In this document: piece after piece, positions 53,599 to 62,121 of the stretch
Layout of the letters: the number at the start of each line of letters is the position of its first letter
How positions within the stretch are numbered: the first letter of the stretch is position 1
Notes under the pieces: model-generated
Told to the model about the DNA's origin: nothing
Databases searched by the model: none
Seen by the model: only the letters and a program-made list of their open reading frames with translations
Position numbers and translations under genes: made by a program
Assembly (NCBI RefSeq): GCF_019679435.2
Contig: NZ_CP139781.1
Location: forward strand, 2,108,001-2,172,000
DNA length: 64,000 nt
Direction of reading: 5' to 3'
Origin: Actomonas aquatica
GTDB taxonomy: Bacteria > Verrucomicrobiota > Verrucomicrobiia > Opitutales > Opitutaceae

Positions 53599-55956
53599 AT
53601 GCCCTCCGACCCGCTCTGTCAGCCTTCGTCGCCGGACCGGTCCCGCCCTCAACGCCGGTTCGGTTTGCTCTCCCTTCTCGGCATTCTCCTTGTCGGGGGG
53701 GTAGACTCTGTCGTTGGCCAAACGGCTTCCGGTCCGTCGGCGGCCCCCGACCAGACAAACCCGCCACTGCCTGTCGTGCGTAACTGGGCGAGTTATTGGA
53801 GCCTGCCGGAACGTGTGCTCCCGGGCCGCGCCGCGTTCGATTTCAAAGCACACGTGGTTTATTTCGATCCGGATTGGCGCCTGCTTTGGCTGCACGACGG
53901 CACGGTCGCCGGCTACGTCAAGGACGACTGGGACTCCATGAACGTGGAACCCGGGAACTACTACCACATCACGGGCGAGATCCAGCTCCCCGCCGCCGAG
54001 CTGTCCCTGCGTGATGCCGTGATCACCGCGCTGCCGCCCGAACCCCTGCCCGCCCTGAAGGTCGACGATCTCACCGATCATCAACGCTTTCGGGACCAAT
54101 TTGTGGAGATAGAGGGTCTGGTGGAGAGCCAGTCCCGCGCCGACGCCCAGCACCTCCAACTGAACCTCGCCGCCCACGGCCGCCGCTTCAGTGCTTGGGT
54201 GTTGGCCCCTTCCGACGGCGAATCCATTTTCTGGACGGGCTCCTTCGTGCGCCTCTCCGGGATTTACAACGCGAGGGTCACTCCCGCCGACGAATTCGTG
54301 AGCCTCGAGGTGATGGTCGGCCGCGAATCCCAAGTGCAGTTCCTGTCCCATCTGGCGGACGCCCCCCGGTTCGAGATTCCCGCCAGCCCGATCAATTCCC
54401 TCACCGAAGCCGCTCCCGACCAGCCGGTGCGCATTGTCGGCGAGTTGGTGCAACAGGTGCCGGGTCAATTCGTCACCGTGCGCGGCGAAACCGGCGAGGC
54501 CCAGGTTTTCACCGGCCAGATGACGCCCCTCCCCCTCCACACCCGGGTGGAAGCCTGGGGTTACCCCCGCGCCCAAAGCATGCAAGTGGAACTCACTCAA
54601 GCCTTCGTGCGACCGGCGGTCGCTGCCCCCGAAACGGTGCCGCCGAACGGTCCGGTCCGCCAGTTCACCCTGTCGCGTCGGGTGCTGGGACTCGCCCCCG
54701 AAGTCGCCAACGAAAAACTGCCGGTCGAGCTCGATGGCGTCATCACGTGGTCGCACCCGGAATCGCCGTTTCTCTACCTGCAGGACACCAGCGGAGGCAT
54801 CGGCGTATATGTCGGCAGCAATCACCCCGAGATCCCTAAATTCGGCACTCGCGTAACGCTGCGCGGCACGACGGGCCTGGGTGACTTCGCCCCCGTGGTC
54901 ATTGCCAATTCGTTTACCGAAACCGGCACCATCGAACTCCCGACCGCCCGGCCCATCACCCTGGATGCGGCGGCCACCGGTATCTACGAAGCCCAATGGG
55001 TCTCACTCACCGGCTATCTCCACCGCGTCGTGCCCGGAGCCAATCGCACCCTCCTGGACCTGTCCACCATTGCGGGGGACTTCCGCGCCGTGCTGCCTGA
55101 GACTTTTGATTTCACCGACCAAGAGGGCGCGATTGTGACGGTCGAGGGGGTGTGCACGGCCCTCACCGACGAGCGCGGTCGCGTCACCAGCATTCGGCTT
55201 TGGGTGCCATCCCGCGAACAGTTGCGCATCGAGATTCCCTTCCCGGAAAACCCTTTTGCTCTGCCCCTGGTCCCGCTCGCCGACTTCGGCCGCTTTGGCA
55301 CGGTCGAGTATTATCGACGTCACGTGCGGGTGACCGGCACGGTCCTCGCCTCCACCCGTGACCGCGTCGTCTTGATCCAACAAGGGCCCTCCACCCTGCG
55401 GCTGTTGCGCCGCGATGATCACCCGCTGCGCGCCGGCGATCGCGTCGACGCCGTTGGCCTGCCCACGCGGTCCGACCAAAGCTTTGCCTTACGCGAAGCT
55501 CAGATCCGGGTCGTGGGGCCGGGCAATCCCCCCGCGCCTCATGATCTGCCCAACCCTCGAATCCTACACCCCGAATGGGAAGACCGTCTGGTGGCCGTCG
55601 AGGCCGAGCTCCTGGAACTGGCCATCGTCGACTCCCGCCCGCACCTCACTTTGCGCAGCCAGGACATCGTCTTCGAGGCCCAGGACCGGGGGCTGGATCC
55701 GATCGACCCCGATGAGCTCCGCACAGGGAGCCGGCTGCGCCTGAGCGGCATTTACCACCTGCAGCGCAATAGCTTGGGCGATCCCGAGAGTTTTAACCTC
55801 CATATCGACGGGGCACGGTCCGTCGATGTGCTCTCCCTGCCCTCGGCTGGCCCCCCCCATCGCTCGCTCTACGTCGGAGGTTTTTTGGTGTTGATGAATG
55901 CGATCACGCTCATCTGGGCGCTACGACTCCGCCGCCACCTCCACGCTCTGACCTGA
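53599..55956 (+). CDS. kinase-less OB-fold periplasmic sensor protein
   Basis: The protein is 785 aa. A signal/TM segment near 20-40 (FGLLSLLGILLVGGVDSVVG) leads to a long periplasmic part clearly homologous to the sensor region of the kinase at 49.2-52.3 kb. Shared patterns include LYLQDTSGGIGVYVGSN, GLGDFAPVVIANSF and VEGVCTALTDERGRVTS. After the last transmembrane helix (YVGGFLVLMNAITLIWAL) the protein stops eight residues later (RLRRHLHALT), exactly where the kinase would begin. No kinase-like frame follows. A receiver protein is 103 nt downstream. It is either a truncated kinase or a deliberate sensor-only partner. Confidence 0.8.
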   Translation: MPSDPLCQPSSPDRSRPQRRFGLLSLLGILLVGGVDSVVGQTASGPSAAPDQTNPPLPVVRNWASYWSLPERVLPGRAAFDFKAHVVYFDPDWRLLWLHDGTVAGYVKDDWDSMNVEPGNYYHITGEIQLPAAELSLRDAVITALPPEPLPALKVDDLTDHQRFRDQFVEIEGLVESQSRADAQHLQLNLAAHGRRFSAWVLAPSDGESIFWTGSFVRLSGIYNARVTPADEFVSLEVMVGRESQVQFLSHLADAPRFEIPASPINSLTEAAPDQPVRIVGELVQQVPGQFVTVRGETGEAQVFTGQMTPLPLHTRVEAWGYPRAQSMQVELTQAFVRPAVAAPETVPPNGPVRQFTLSRRVLGLAPEVANEKLPVELDGVITWSHPESPFLYLQDTSGGIGVYVGSNHPEIPKFGTRVTLRGTTGLGDFAPVVIANSFTETGTIELPTARPITLDAAATGIYEAQWVSLTGYLHRVVPGANRTLLDLSTIAGDFRAVLPETFDFTDQEGAIVTVEGVCTALTDERGRVTSIRLWVPSREQLRIEIPFPENPFALPLVPLADFGRFGTVEYYRRHVRVTGTVLASTRDRVVLIQQGPSTLRLLRRDDHPLRAGDRVDAVGLPTRSDQSFALREAQIRVVGPGNPPAPHDLPNPRILHPEWEDRLVAVEAELLELAIVDSRPHLTLRSQDIVFEAQDRGLDPIDPDELRTGSRLRLSGIYHLQRNSLGDPESFNLHIDGARSVDVLSLPSAGPPHRSLYVGGFLVLMNAITLIWALRLRRHLHALT

Positions 55957-56012
55957 GTCCCGGTCCCTCCGCGAACCGCGGTCATTACGGCTGTTTTGCG
56001 ACAATCCACCGA

Positions 56013-56042
56013 CAACGGTTTGCATCCCACTGCAAACCGTTG
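56013..56042. promoter_or_regulatory. perfect 12-bp inverted repeat before a receiver gene
   Basis: CAACGGTTTGCA (56013-56024) and TGCAAACCGTTG (56031-56042) are perfect inverted copies with a 6-nt spacer. They lie 17 nt before the ATG of the receiver gene. With no T tract, this reads as a dimeric operator or an mRNA hairpin covering the 5' leader, not as a terminator. Confidence 0.6.
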
Positions 56043-56059
56043 CAGAGTGATCGCCCAAC

Positions 56060-56464
56060 ATGAGTGAGAGCGATAACAAGCCGCGTCCACGCATCCTGTT
56101 TATGGATGACGAAGCCGATATCCGGCGAGTGGGCGGCAAGGTGCTCAAATACCTCGGTTACGAAGCGGTCGAAGTGACCAAGGGTGAAGAAGCCATCGCG
56201 GCCTACACTGAGGCTCTCAACAGCGACCGCCCCTTCGTCGCGGCCATTCTCGATCTTCAGATTAAGGGTGGCATGGATGGTATCGCGACCATGGAAAAAC
56301 TGCGTGAACTGGACCCAGACGTGAAGGGCATCCTTTCCAGCGGCCTGCCCAAGGATACGGCCGATCCGTCCATCGCCTCCTACGGTTTCGCGGGCACCAT
56401 CAACAAGCCCTACGAAATCGCCGCCCTCAGCGCCGTCCTCAAAGACATCCTCGGCCCCGCCTGA
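56060..56464 (+). CDS. stand-alone response regulator receiver
   Basis: The protein is 134 aa. Receiver residues: D16-D17 (ILFMDDEADIRR), phospho-Asp65 in ILDLQIKGGMDG, Ser/Thr position in GILSSGLPKD and Lys in TINKPYE. The GGMDG pattern and length resemble receivers fused to the C-terminus of HDFN-type kinases, which the nearby sensor kinase lacks. It follows the kinase-less sensor and a 12-bp palindrome. It could serve the kinase at 49-52 kb as a split receiver. There is no output domain. Confidence 0.85.
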   Translation: MSESDNKPRPRILFMDDEADIRRVGGKVLKYLGYEAVEVTKGEEAIAAYTEALNSDRPFVAAILDLQIKGGMDGIATMEKLRELDPDVKGILSSGLPKDTADPSIASYGFAGTINKPYEIAALSAVLKDILGPA

Positions 56465-56556
56465 GCCCACGGCGCACCGCCTCCGCTGCCGCTGCGAGGA
56501 TCCACCGCGCTACCGGATTGACGCGATAAATCCCGCTTCCTTCACTCGCTCCTCAA

Positions 56557-57294
56557 ATGAGCGAAACTGAGCCGGACTCTCCCGCCCCGAAATATAAACG
56601 TATCGTCCTCAAATTGAGCGGCGAGGTCCTGCGTGGCACCGGCACCGATCCCATCGATCCCGAAGTCCTCAGTCGCATCTGTGGTCAGGTAAAAGAAATC
56701 CACGACATGGGCGTCGAGGTCTGCGTCGTCATCGGCGGCGGCAACATCTTCCGCGGCCTCCAGGGCGAGTCGCGCGGCGTCGATCGCACCACCGGCGATT
56801 ACATGGGCATGCTCGCCACCGTCATCAACGGCCTCGCGATCATGGACTGCCTCGAGAAGATGGGCGTGCTCACCCGTGTGCAGACCGCCATCCCGATGGA
56901 CCAAGTCGCCGAGCCTTTCATCCTCCGCCGCGCCCGTCGCCACCTCGAACGCAAACGCGTCGTCATCTTCGTCGCCGGCACCGGCAACCCCTACTTCTCC
57001 ACCGACACCACCGCTGCCCTGCGGGCCAACGAAGTCGGCGCCGACATCATTTTCAAGGCCACCAAGGTCGACGGCATTTACGACAAGGACCCGAAAAAGC
57101 ACGCCGACGCCGTCAAATACGACGACATCACCTTCATCGATGCGCTGCGCCAACGCCTCAACGTCATGGACGCGACCGCCTTCTCGCTCTGTCTCGACAA
57201 CGACCTGCCCATTCTCGTCTTCGACCTCAGCGATCCGCACGCCATCCGCCAAGCCGTCCTCGGCGAGAAGATCGGCACCCTCGTGCACAGTTAA
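56557..57294 (+). CDS. pyrH: uridylate kinase PyrH
   Basis: The protein is 245 aa, standard length. UMP kinase motifs: [44 protein letters not shown], the nucleotide-binding [19 protein letters not shown], and [13 protein letters not shown]. It makes UDP from UMP and ATP; the bacterial enzyme is hexameric and GTP-activated. It is followed by frr, the conserved neighbour order in bacteria (often tsf-pyrH-frr), though no tsf lies upstream here. Confidence 0.96.
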   Translation: MSETEPDSPAPKYKRIVLKLSGEVLRGTGTDPIDPEVLSRICGQVKEIHDMGVEVCVVIGGGNIFRGLQGESRGVDRTTGDYMGMLATVINGLAIMDCLEKMGVLTRVQTAIPMDQVAEPFILRRARRHLERKRVVIFVAGTGNPYFSTDTTAALRANEVGADIIFKATKVDGIYDKDPKKHADAVKYDDITFIDALRQRLNVMDATAFSLCLDNDLPILVFDLSDPHAIRQAVLGEKIGTLVHS

Positions 57295-57343
57295 ATTATA
57301 AGTTCATTCGCCAGCCCCCCACTCTTTAGCTTAGCCTCTCACC

Positions 57344-57892
57344 ATGCCTCACGAAATCGTCAACGAAACCGAAGCCAAGATGAACAAAGCCGTGGACCAC
57401 ACCCTCCACGAATTTGCCAACATCCACACCGGCAAGGCCACCCCCGCCATGGTGGAAAACATCCCGGTCGAGGCCTACGGTTCCTCCATGCGCATCAAGG
57501 ATTGCGCCGCCATTTCCACTCCCGACTCCCGCATGATTGTCATCCAGCCGTGGGACAAAGGTGTCATCCAAGCCGTTTCCAAGGGCATCCAAATCGCCAA
57601 CATCGGCCTCAACCCGGTGGTTGACGGCGGCCTCGTCCGCGTGCCCCTGCCCGAGATGAGCCGCGAGCGCCGTCAGGAATTCGTCAAGGTGGCCCACCGC
57701 TATGCCGAAGAAGGCAAAGTGGCCGTCCGCAAAGCCCGTCACGACGGACTGGATACGCTCAAAAAAGCCAAGCTGCCCGAGGACGAATCCAAGCGGATCG
57801 AAAAAGAAATCCAGGCCGTAACCGACAAGTTCACCGCCACGATTGTCACGCATCTGGAGGAGAAGGAAAAAGAACTCCTCGAGGTCACCTGA
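57344..57892 (+). CDS. frr: ribosome recycling factor
   Basis: The protein is 182 aa. RRF features: KMNKAVDHTLHEFANIHTGK, PVEAYGSSMRIKDCAAIS, IVIQPWDKGVIQAVSKGI and VRKARHDGLDTLKKAK. The domain I long helices and the middle beta domain are intact. With EF-G it splits post-termination ribosomes. It follows pyrH after 49 nt, and a strong intrinsic terminator lies directly downstream. Confidence 0.96.
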   Translation: MPHEIVNETEAKMNKAVDHTLHEFANIHTGKATPAMVENIPVEAYGSSMRIKDCAAISTPDSRMIVIQPWDKGVIQAVSKGIQIANIGLNPVVDGGLVRVPLPEMSRERRQEFVKVAHRYAEEGKVAVRKARHDGLDTLKKAKLPEDESKRIEKEIQAVTDKFTATIVTHLEEKEKELLEVT

Positions 57893-57917
57893 CCTTTCCC
57901 TTACACCATTCACCCCG

Positions 57918-57944
57918 GGGCGTCGCAAAGTCGGCGCCCTTTTT
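57918..57944 (+). terminator. rho-independent terminator after frr
   Basis: GGGCGTCG (57918-57925) pairs with CGGCGCCC (57932-57939), with one T-G wobble, closing the loop caaagt, and is followed by five T (57940-57944). It lies 26 nt after the frr stop, so pyrH-frr ends here and proB needs its own promoter. Confidence 0.8.
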
Positions 57945-58010
57945 GTGCCACCGCCTCTCTCCTCCAACCTGAATCCCGCATCAAGCATCCCGTCTCCCGC
58001 CTCCCGTTCC

Positions 58011-59132
58011 GTGCCCGCATCCTTCGCTAATTTTTCCGCTCAACCTCCCAAACGCGTCGTCGTCAAACTCGGCACCGGCGTGCTCACCTCCGGCATCGGT
58101 CAACTCGATACCGGACGCATCGCCCACGTCTGCGCTCAAATCGCCGCTCTGCGCGCGGGCGGCACCGAGGTCATCGTCGTGTCCTCCGGCGCCGTCGGTC
58201 TGGGCATGGGCATCCTCGGACTCACCAAGCGCCCGTCGCTCCTCGCCCAGAAGCAGGCCTGCGCCGGCATCGGCCAAAGCCTGCTCATGCAGACCTGGCA
58301 GCAGGGCTTCGACCCTTACGGCGCCCATGTCGCCCAGGTGCTGCTCACCCACGAGGACTTGCGCGCCCGCGCCCGCCACCTCGGCGTCAAAGCCTCCCTC
58401 GAAGCGCTCATCGCCTATGGCACCATTCCCGTCGTCAACGAGAACGACACCGTGAGCGCGGCGGAAATTCGCTTCGGCGACAACGATACCCTCTCCGCCA
58501 TGGTGGCCGGCCTCACCCACGCCGACTACCTCGTCATCCTCTCCACCGCCCCGGGTCTCATCGACATGCAGGGCACCGGCGAGATCGTGCCCACGGTCAA
58601 CCGCATCACCCCGCAGATCGAAGCCATGGCCGGCGGCACCACCTCCGCCACCGCCGTCGGCGGTATGGTCTCCAAAATCTCCGCGGCCAAACTCGCCGTA
58701 AAATCCGGCTGCGGTGTCTTCATTGCCGACGGCTCCGTCGAGAACGTCCTGCCCCGCATCTTTTCCGGCCACAACCCCGGCACCTACTTCGTTCCCAGCG
58801 GCCTCCCCCTCGAAGCCCGTAAACGCTGGCTCGCTTACTACCAACGCCCGACCGGCCGCGTGATCATCGACGCCAAAGCCGCCGCCGCCCTCTGCGACAA
58901 AGGCCGCAGCCTGCTGGCGGTCGGCGTCACCGGCAGCGAAGGCCTTTTCGCGGTCGGCGACATCATCGACGTCACCAATCCCGCCGGCGAGGTGATCGCC
59001 CGCGGTAAAACCCGTTTCGCCAACGTCGACGTTCCGCGTATTTCCGGCCTGAATACCGACGAGCTCAAGAATCTCTTCCCGCAGCGCCGCCGCCTCGAGG
59101 TCATCCACCGCAACGACCTCGTCCTGCTGTAG
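58011..59132 (+). CDS. proB: glutamate 5-kinase ProB
   Basis: The protein is 373 aa from GTG 58011. The frame is open from 57843, but that stretch covers the frr end and the terminator. The amino-acid kinase domain has RVVVKLGTGVLTSG, VIVVSSGAVGLGMGIL, VNENDTVSAAEIRFGDNDTL and GTGGMVSKI-like text (TAVGGMVSKISAAKLAVKSG). A C-terminal PUA domain runs from about residue 270. The enzyme makes glutamyl phosphate for proline synthesis and is proline-inhibited. proA is not in the window. It is convergent with the copper ATPase, with an inverted-repeat element between them. Confidence 0.93.
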   Translation: MPASFANFSAQPPKRVVVKLGTGVLTSGIGQLDTGRIAHVCAQIAALRAGGTEVIVVSSGAVGLGMGILGLTKRPSLLAQKQACAGIGQSLLMQTWQQGFDPYGAHVAQVLLTHEDLRARARHLGVKASLEALIAYGTIPVVNENDTVSAAEIRFGDNDTLSAMVAGLTHADYLVILSTAPGLIDMQGTGEIVPTVNRITPQIEAMAGGTTSATAVGGMVSKISAAKLAVKSGCGVFIADGSVENVLPRIFSGHNPGTYFVPSGLPLEARKRWLAYYQRPTGRVIIDAKAAAALCDKGRSLLAVGVTGSEGLFAVGDIIDVTNPAGEVIARGKTRFANVDVPRISGLNTDELKNLFPQRRRLEVIHRNDLVLL

Positions 59133-59151
59133 GGCGGCCCCGTCGCCCCCT

Positions 59152-59227
59152 CTTTCTCGTTCGTCTTTATCTTTCGCCCCGTTGCCCGAAACCGTCCCGC
59201 GCTGCTGGGATAAAGAGAACGAGAAAG
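59152..59227. repeat. inverted-repeat element, copy 2 (CTTTATC/GATAAAG family)
   Basis: Left arm 59152-59171 and right arm 59209-59227 are complementary over 19 positions with one extra base. The centre (gcccgaaaccgtcccgcgct) resembles the centre of the 44086-44172 element. It lies between the convergent proB and copper ATPase genes and could act as a bidirectional transcript end. Confidence 0.7.
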
Positions 59228-59243
59228 GCTAAAGATCCGGAAA

Positions 59244-61178
59244 CTACTCCACCGTCACCTTTTCGGCTGCACGTAGCGCACGCACGCCGACCGCGATGCT
59301 GGAGCCGACCATCAAAAAGGCCGCGACCACGGGGTGCAGCCAACCACTCGCCGCCAGGATCATGCCGGTGACATTGTAGCAGGCCGCAAAACGCAGGTTG
59401 CCGTAAATGCCGCGCCGCACGACGCGCCCCAGGCGGATCGCCCGCGGCACGACCCGCAGGTCATCACCCGCCATCGTGCCCATGGCCGACGCCCGCGCCA
59501 GATCCGCGCCCCCGCCCACCGCGATCGAGCCGTTGGCCACGCCCATCGCCGCCGCATCGTTGACCCCATCGCCGACAAATACGACCTGCCGGCCGGCAGC
59601 CTGATGCGCCGCGATGCGCGCAACTTTGTCCTCCGGCGACAAGCCCCCCTCGACCGGCACGCCGAGATCCGTCGGTGGATGCCGGTCGCCCGTGAGCACC
59701 TCCACTGCCACACCGAGTTCGCGCAGTTCCGCGAGCGTCTCGGTGAGGCCCACCCGCCAGCGTTCGCCCAGCTCCACCGTCGCCGCGAGCGCGCCGTCCA
59801 CCGACACCCACACCGCCTTGGCCGCGCCCGACGGCGCGTCCCCGGTGAACCCATGCAAATCCCATTCGCCCACCGCGACCTGGCGCCCGTCCACGCGGCC
59901 ACGCACCCCACCGCCCGCCACCACTTCCCGCTCTGTCATGGTCGTCGCCGAACCGGGGTCACCGCCCCCGGCTGAAACCAGGGCCTGCGCCACGGGATGC
60001 ATCAGGCCGTCCTCCAACCGGGCCACCGCGCCGCGCAGCCAGGCCGACGACGCCGGATCCGTCCAAGCGCCCTCCATACGCCACGCCAACACTTCCATGC
60101 GCTCTTCCGAGAGCGTGCCCGTTTTGTCGATACAGAGTTGATCACACCGGCCGAGCGCGTCGAGCAGGTCACCGGTGCGCGCCACGACGCCGAGTTTCAC
60201 CAACCGCGCCAAGCCACTCCAGACCGCGATCGGCGTGGCCAAGCCCATCGCACAGGGACACGCCACCAACAGCACCGCCATGGCGTTGAACAAGGCTTCC
60301 GGCCACGGCCCCCGCAGCCACCAGAACGCAAAGGTGCCGACACTCACCGTCACCACCACGGGGAGGAAAAAACGCATGAGCGTATCGGCCTGCGCCTGCA
60401 GTGCACTCGGCGCCACCCGCGCGCGTTCCACTTCGCTCAAAATGTGATCGAGACGGCGGGCGCCGATCGTGGGCGCGATTTCCAAATCGCCGTCGACGGC
60501 ATGCGTTCCCGCCAGCACCGCCTCGCCTTCACCCCGCGGCACCGGCCGCCACTCGCCGGTCATGCTTGTCTCCGAAATATAACTACGCCCGCGCACGATG
60601 GTGCCGTCCACCGCGATGGCTTCGCCCGGCGCCACCAACACCCGTTCATCGCCGCGCAGCGCTTTCACCGGCTTGGTGACTTCGCGGCCATCGGGTTCAC
60701 GCACCCGCACGCTCGCAAACTGCGCGCGGGTTTTATCGACCGCCGACAGCGCCGCGAGACGGCTGCGCGCGCCGATAAGTTTGCCCAGCGTGTGCACCGC
60801 GATGAGCACCGCCACAACTTCGTAATAGACTGCTCCAGTGCGGGTGAAGGTGCTCACCAACGATCCCGCCAGCGCGCCGGTCAGCGTGACCAAAAACAAC
60901 AGATCGATGCTGATGCGCGCCTCCCGCAGCGAACGCCACGCTGCGCCCACCATGTCACCGCCGAGAAAGATCAACACGAGCAGCGCCGAGAGCATGAGTC
61001 CGCCATGCACGACCCAATAACCCACGCCGTCGGCCGGCGTCACATTGATCGCTAGGCCAAACACCATCGCCTGCCCCGCCACCGCGAGTCCGATGCCGAT
61101 GCGCATCCAGCCGCGCGCCACCAGATCGGCATCGGCCTGCAAACCGGGTTCGGCCGTTTGCTCTGCCGCGTCGCTCAC
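59244..61178 (-). CDS. copper-type P1B-ATPase without N-terminal metal domain
   Basis: The protein is 644 aa. Eight transmembrane helices are expected. Actuator: SETSMTGEWRPVPRGEGEAV. Metal site: VACPCAMGLATP. Phosphorylation loop: DKTGTLSEERMEV. HP locus: GLMHPVAQALV. Hinge: VFVGDGVNDAAAMGVANGSI. CPC marks a Cu+ (or Ag+) pump of the CopA/CcoI kind. The usual N-terminal heavy-metal domain is missing. It overlaps the upstream His-rich periplasmic protein by 4 nt, and SCO and ctaA are nearby, so it is likely the CcoI/CtpA-type pump that feeds copper to a terminal oxidase. Confidence 0.9.
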   Translation of the reverse strand: MSDAAEQTAEPGLQADADLVARGWMRIGIGLAVAGQAMVFGLAINVTPADGVGYWVVHGGLMLSALLVLIFLGGDMVGAAWRSLREARISIDLLFLVTLTGALAGSLVSTFTRTGAVYYEVVAVLIAVHTLGKLIGARSRLAALSAVDKTRAQFASVRVREPDGREVTKPVKALRGDERVLVAPGEAIAVDGTIVRGRSYISETSMTGEWRPVPRGEGEAVLAGTHAVDGDLEIAPTIGARRLDHILSEVERARVAPSALQAQADTLMRFFLPVVVTVSVGTFAFWWLRGPWPEALFNAMAVLLVACPCAMGLATPIAVWSGLARLVKLGVVARTGDLLDALGRCDQLCIDKTGTLSEERMEVLAWRMEGAWTDPASSAWLRGAVARLEDGLMHPVAQALVSAGGGDPGSATTMTEREVVAGGGVRGRVDGRQVAVGEWDLHGFTGDAPSGAAKAVWVSVDGALAATVELGERWRVGLTETLAELRELGVAVEVLTGDRHPPTDLGVPVEGGLSPEDKVARIAAHQAAGRQVVFVGDGVNDAAAMGVANGSIAVGGGADLARASAMGTMAGDDLRVVPRAIRLGRVVRRGIYGNLRFAACYNVTGMILAASGWLHPVVAAFLMVGSSIAVGVRALRAAEKVTVE

Positions 61179-62095
61179 GGTTCCACCTCGAACCAGAACG
61201 GCACGAAGGTCTCGGTGTCGTTGAGCACCATCTGCGCCCAGATGACATACAGCCCCGCCTCCGGAATCGTGACTTGGAAATGCAGTTCCGGCGCGAGCGC
61301 ATCCGGCGGGTTTACCAGATCGGTCTCGCGCGGATGCAGGTGGGCGAATCCACTGCGCTCGCGGTCAAAGGCCACGAGGTGCGCAAAGGCGCCCATCACT
61401 TCACCGAGCTGCACGGGACTGCCATCGAGCGCGCGGATCGCCAACGTCAGATCGGCCGGCTCACGGGCTCGCACCTGCTCACCATCGGTGCGCAGCGAGA
61501 AAGCAAAACCATCGCGCTCGGCCGTCGGGTTGAGGATGACCGGGTTCTGCGCCACCTCGCCCGGCACCTCGATGTCAGCGCTCGCATACAAACCGCGCGC
61601 CGTCGCCGCCGGCGTGAAATCGGCAAACACCCGGTAGGTGCCCGCGAGCTTCGGGGTGAAACTCACGTGCCATTCGCCCGGCGTCTCCCCCGGCTCGGGA
61701 TGCAGGTGATGATAGTCGCGGAGGGTCGGATCGACCGCCATCAGGTGCAGCTTGCGCGTGTGCGCCACCAGCAGATCGACCGGACCGATCGCCTTGCCGG
61801 TGGACGTCGCCAACGTGAGCGTGAGGTCGAGCGGTTGTCCGACCGCGGCGGTCGTCGGCGCCAGCGTGAGGCTCACCGGCGAGCGCGCTGTCGTGACCGG
61901 CAGAAACTGCGGCGCCGCCGGATCGCAGAACTCGAGCACGTTCTCCCCCTCCAGGCGGAAATCGCCATGGCTCAGGTTGGTGCCGGTGGGCAGCCAGCGA
62001 AACACCGCAAAGATGGCCAACGCGCCCAGGGTGAGCACGACCATCTGCCGGCGTTGGGCCGGATTAAACGAGGGCGCTGTCGCGGTTTCGCTCAT
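61175..62095 (-). CDS. membrane-anchored His-rich copper-related protein
   Basis: The protein is 306 aa. One N-terminal transmembrane helix (VVLTLGALAIFAVFRWL) is followed by two beta-sandwich modules with His-rich loops: DLLVAHTRKLHLMAVDPTL, RDYHHLHPEP and GAFAHLVAFDRERSGFAHLH. The modules resemble YtkA/copper-chaperone-like domains; histidine clusters in each suggest Cu binding. It is coupled to the copper ATPase by an ATGA overlap and follows the SCO gene after 26 nt, so all three form a copper-handling operon. A metal-delivery role in the periplasm is inferred. Confidence 0.6.
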   Translation of the reverse strand: MSETATAPSFNPAQRRQMVVLTLGALAIFAVFRWLPTGTNLSHGDFRLEGENVLEFCDPAAPQFLPVTTARSPVSLTLAPTTAAVGQPLDLTLTLATSTGKAIGPVDLLVAHTRKLHLMAVDPTLRDYHHLHPEPGETPGEWHVSFTPKLAGTYRVFADFTPAATARGLYASADIEVPGEVAQNPVILNPTAERDGFAFSLRTDGEQVRAREPADLTLAIRALDGSPVQLGEVMGAFAHLVAFDRERSGFAHLHPRETDLVNPPDALAPELHFQVTIPEAGLYVIWAQMVLNDTETFVPFWFEVEP

Positions 62096-62121
62096 AGGTT
62101 TCGTCTCGGGCTGGCTCTGCT

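Noticed and set aside
53043..53783. 246-codon open frame across the tRNA-Gln region
   Set aside because: It reads through the 138-bp repeats and the tRNA in the wrong strand context; the peptide is itself a repeat artefact.
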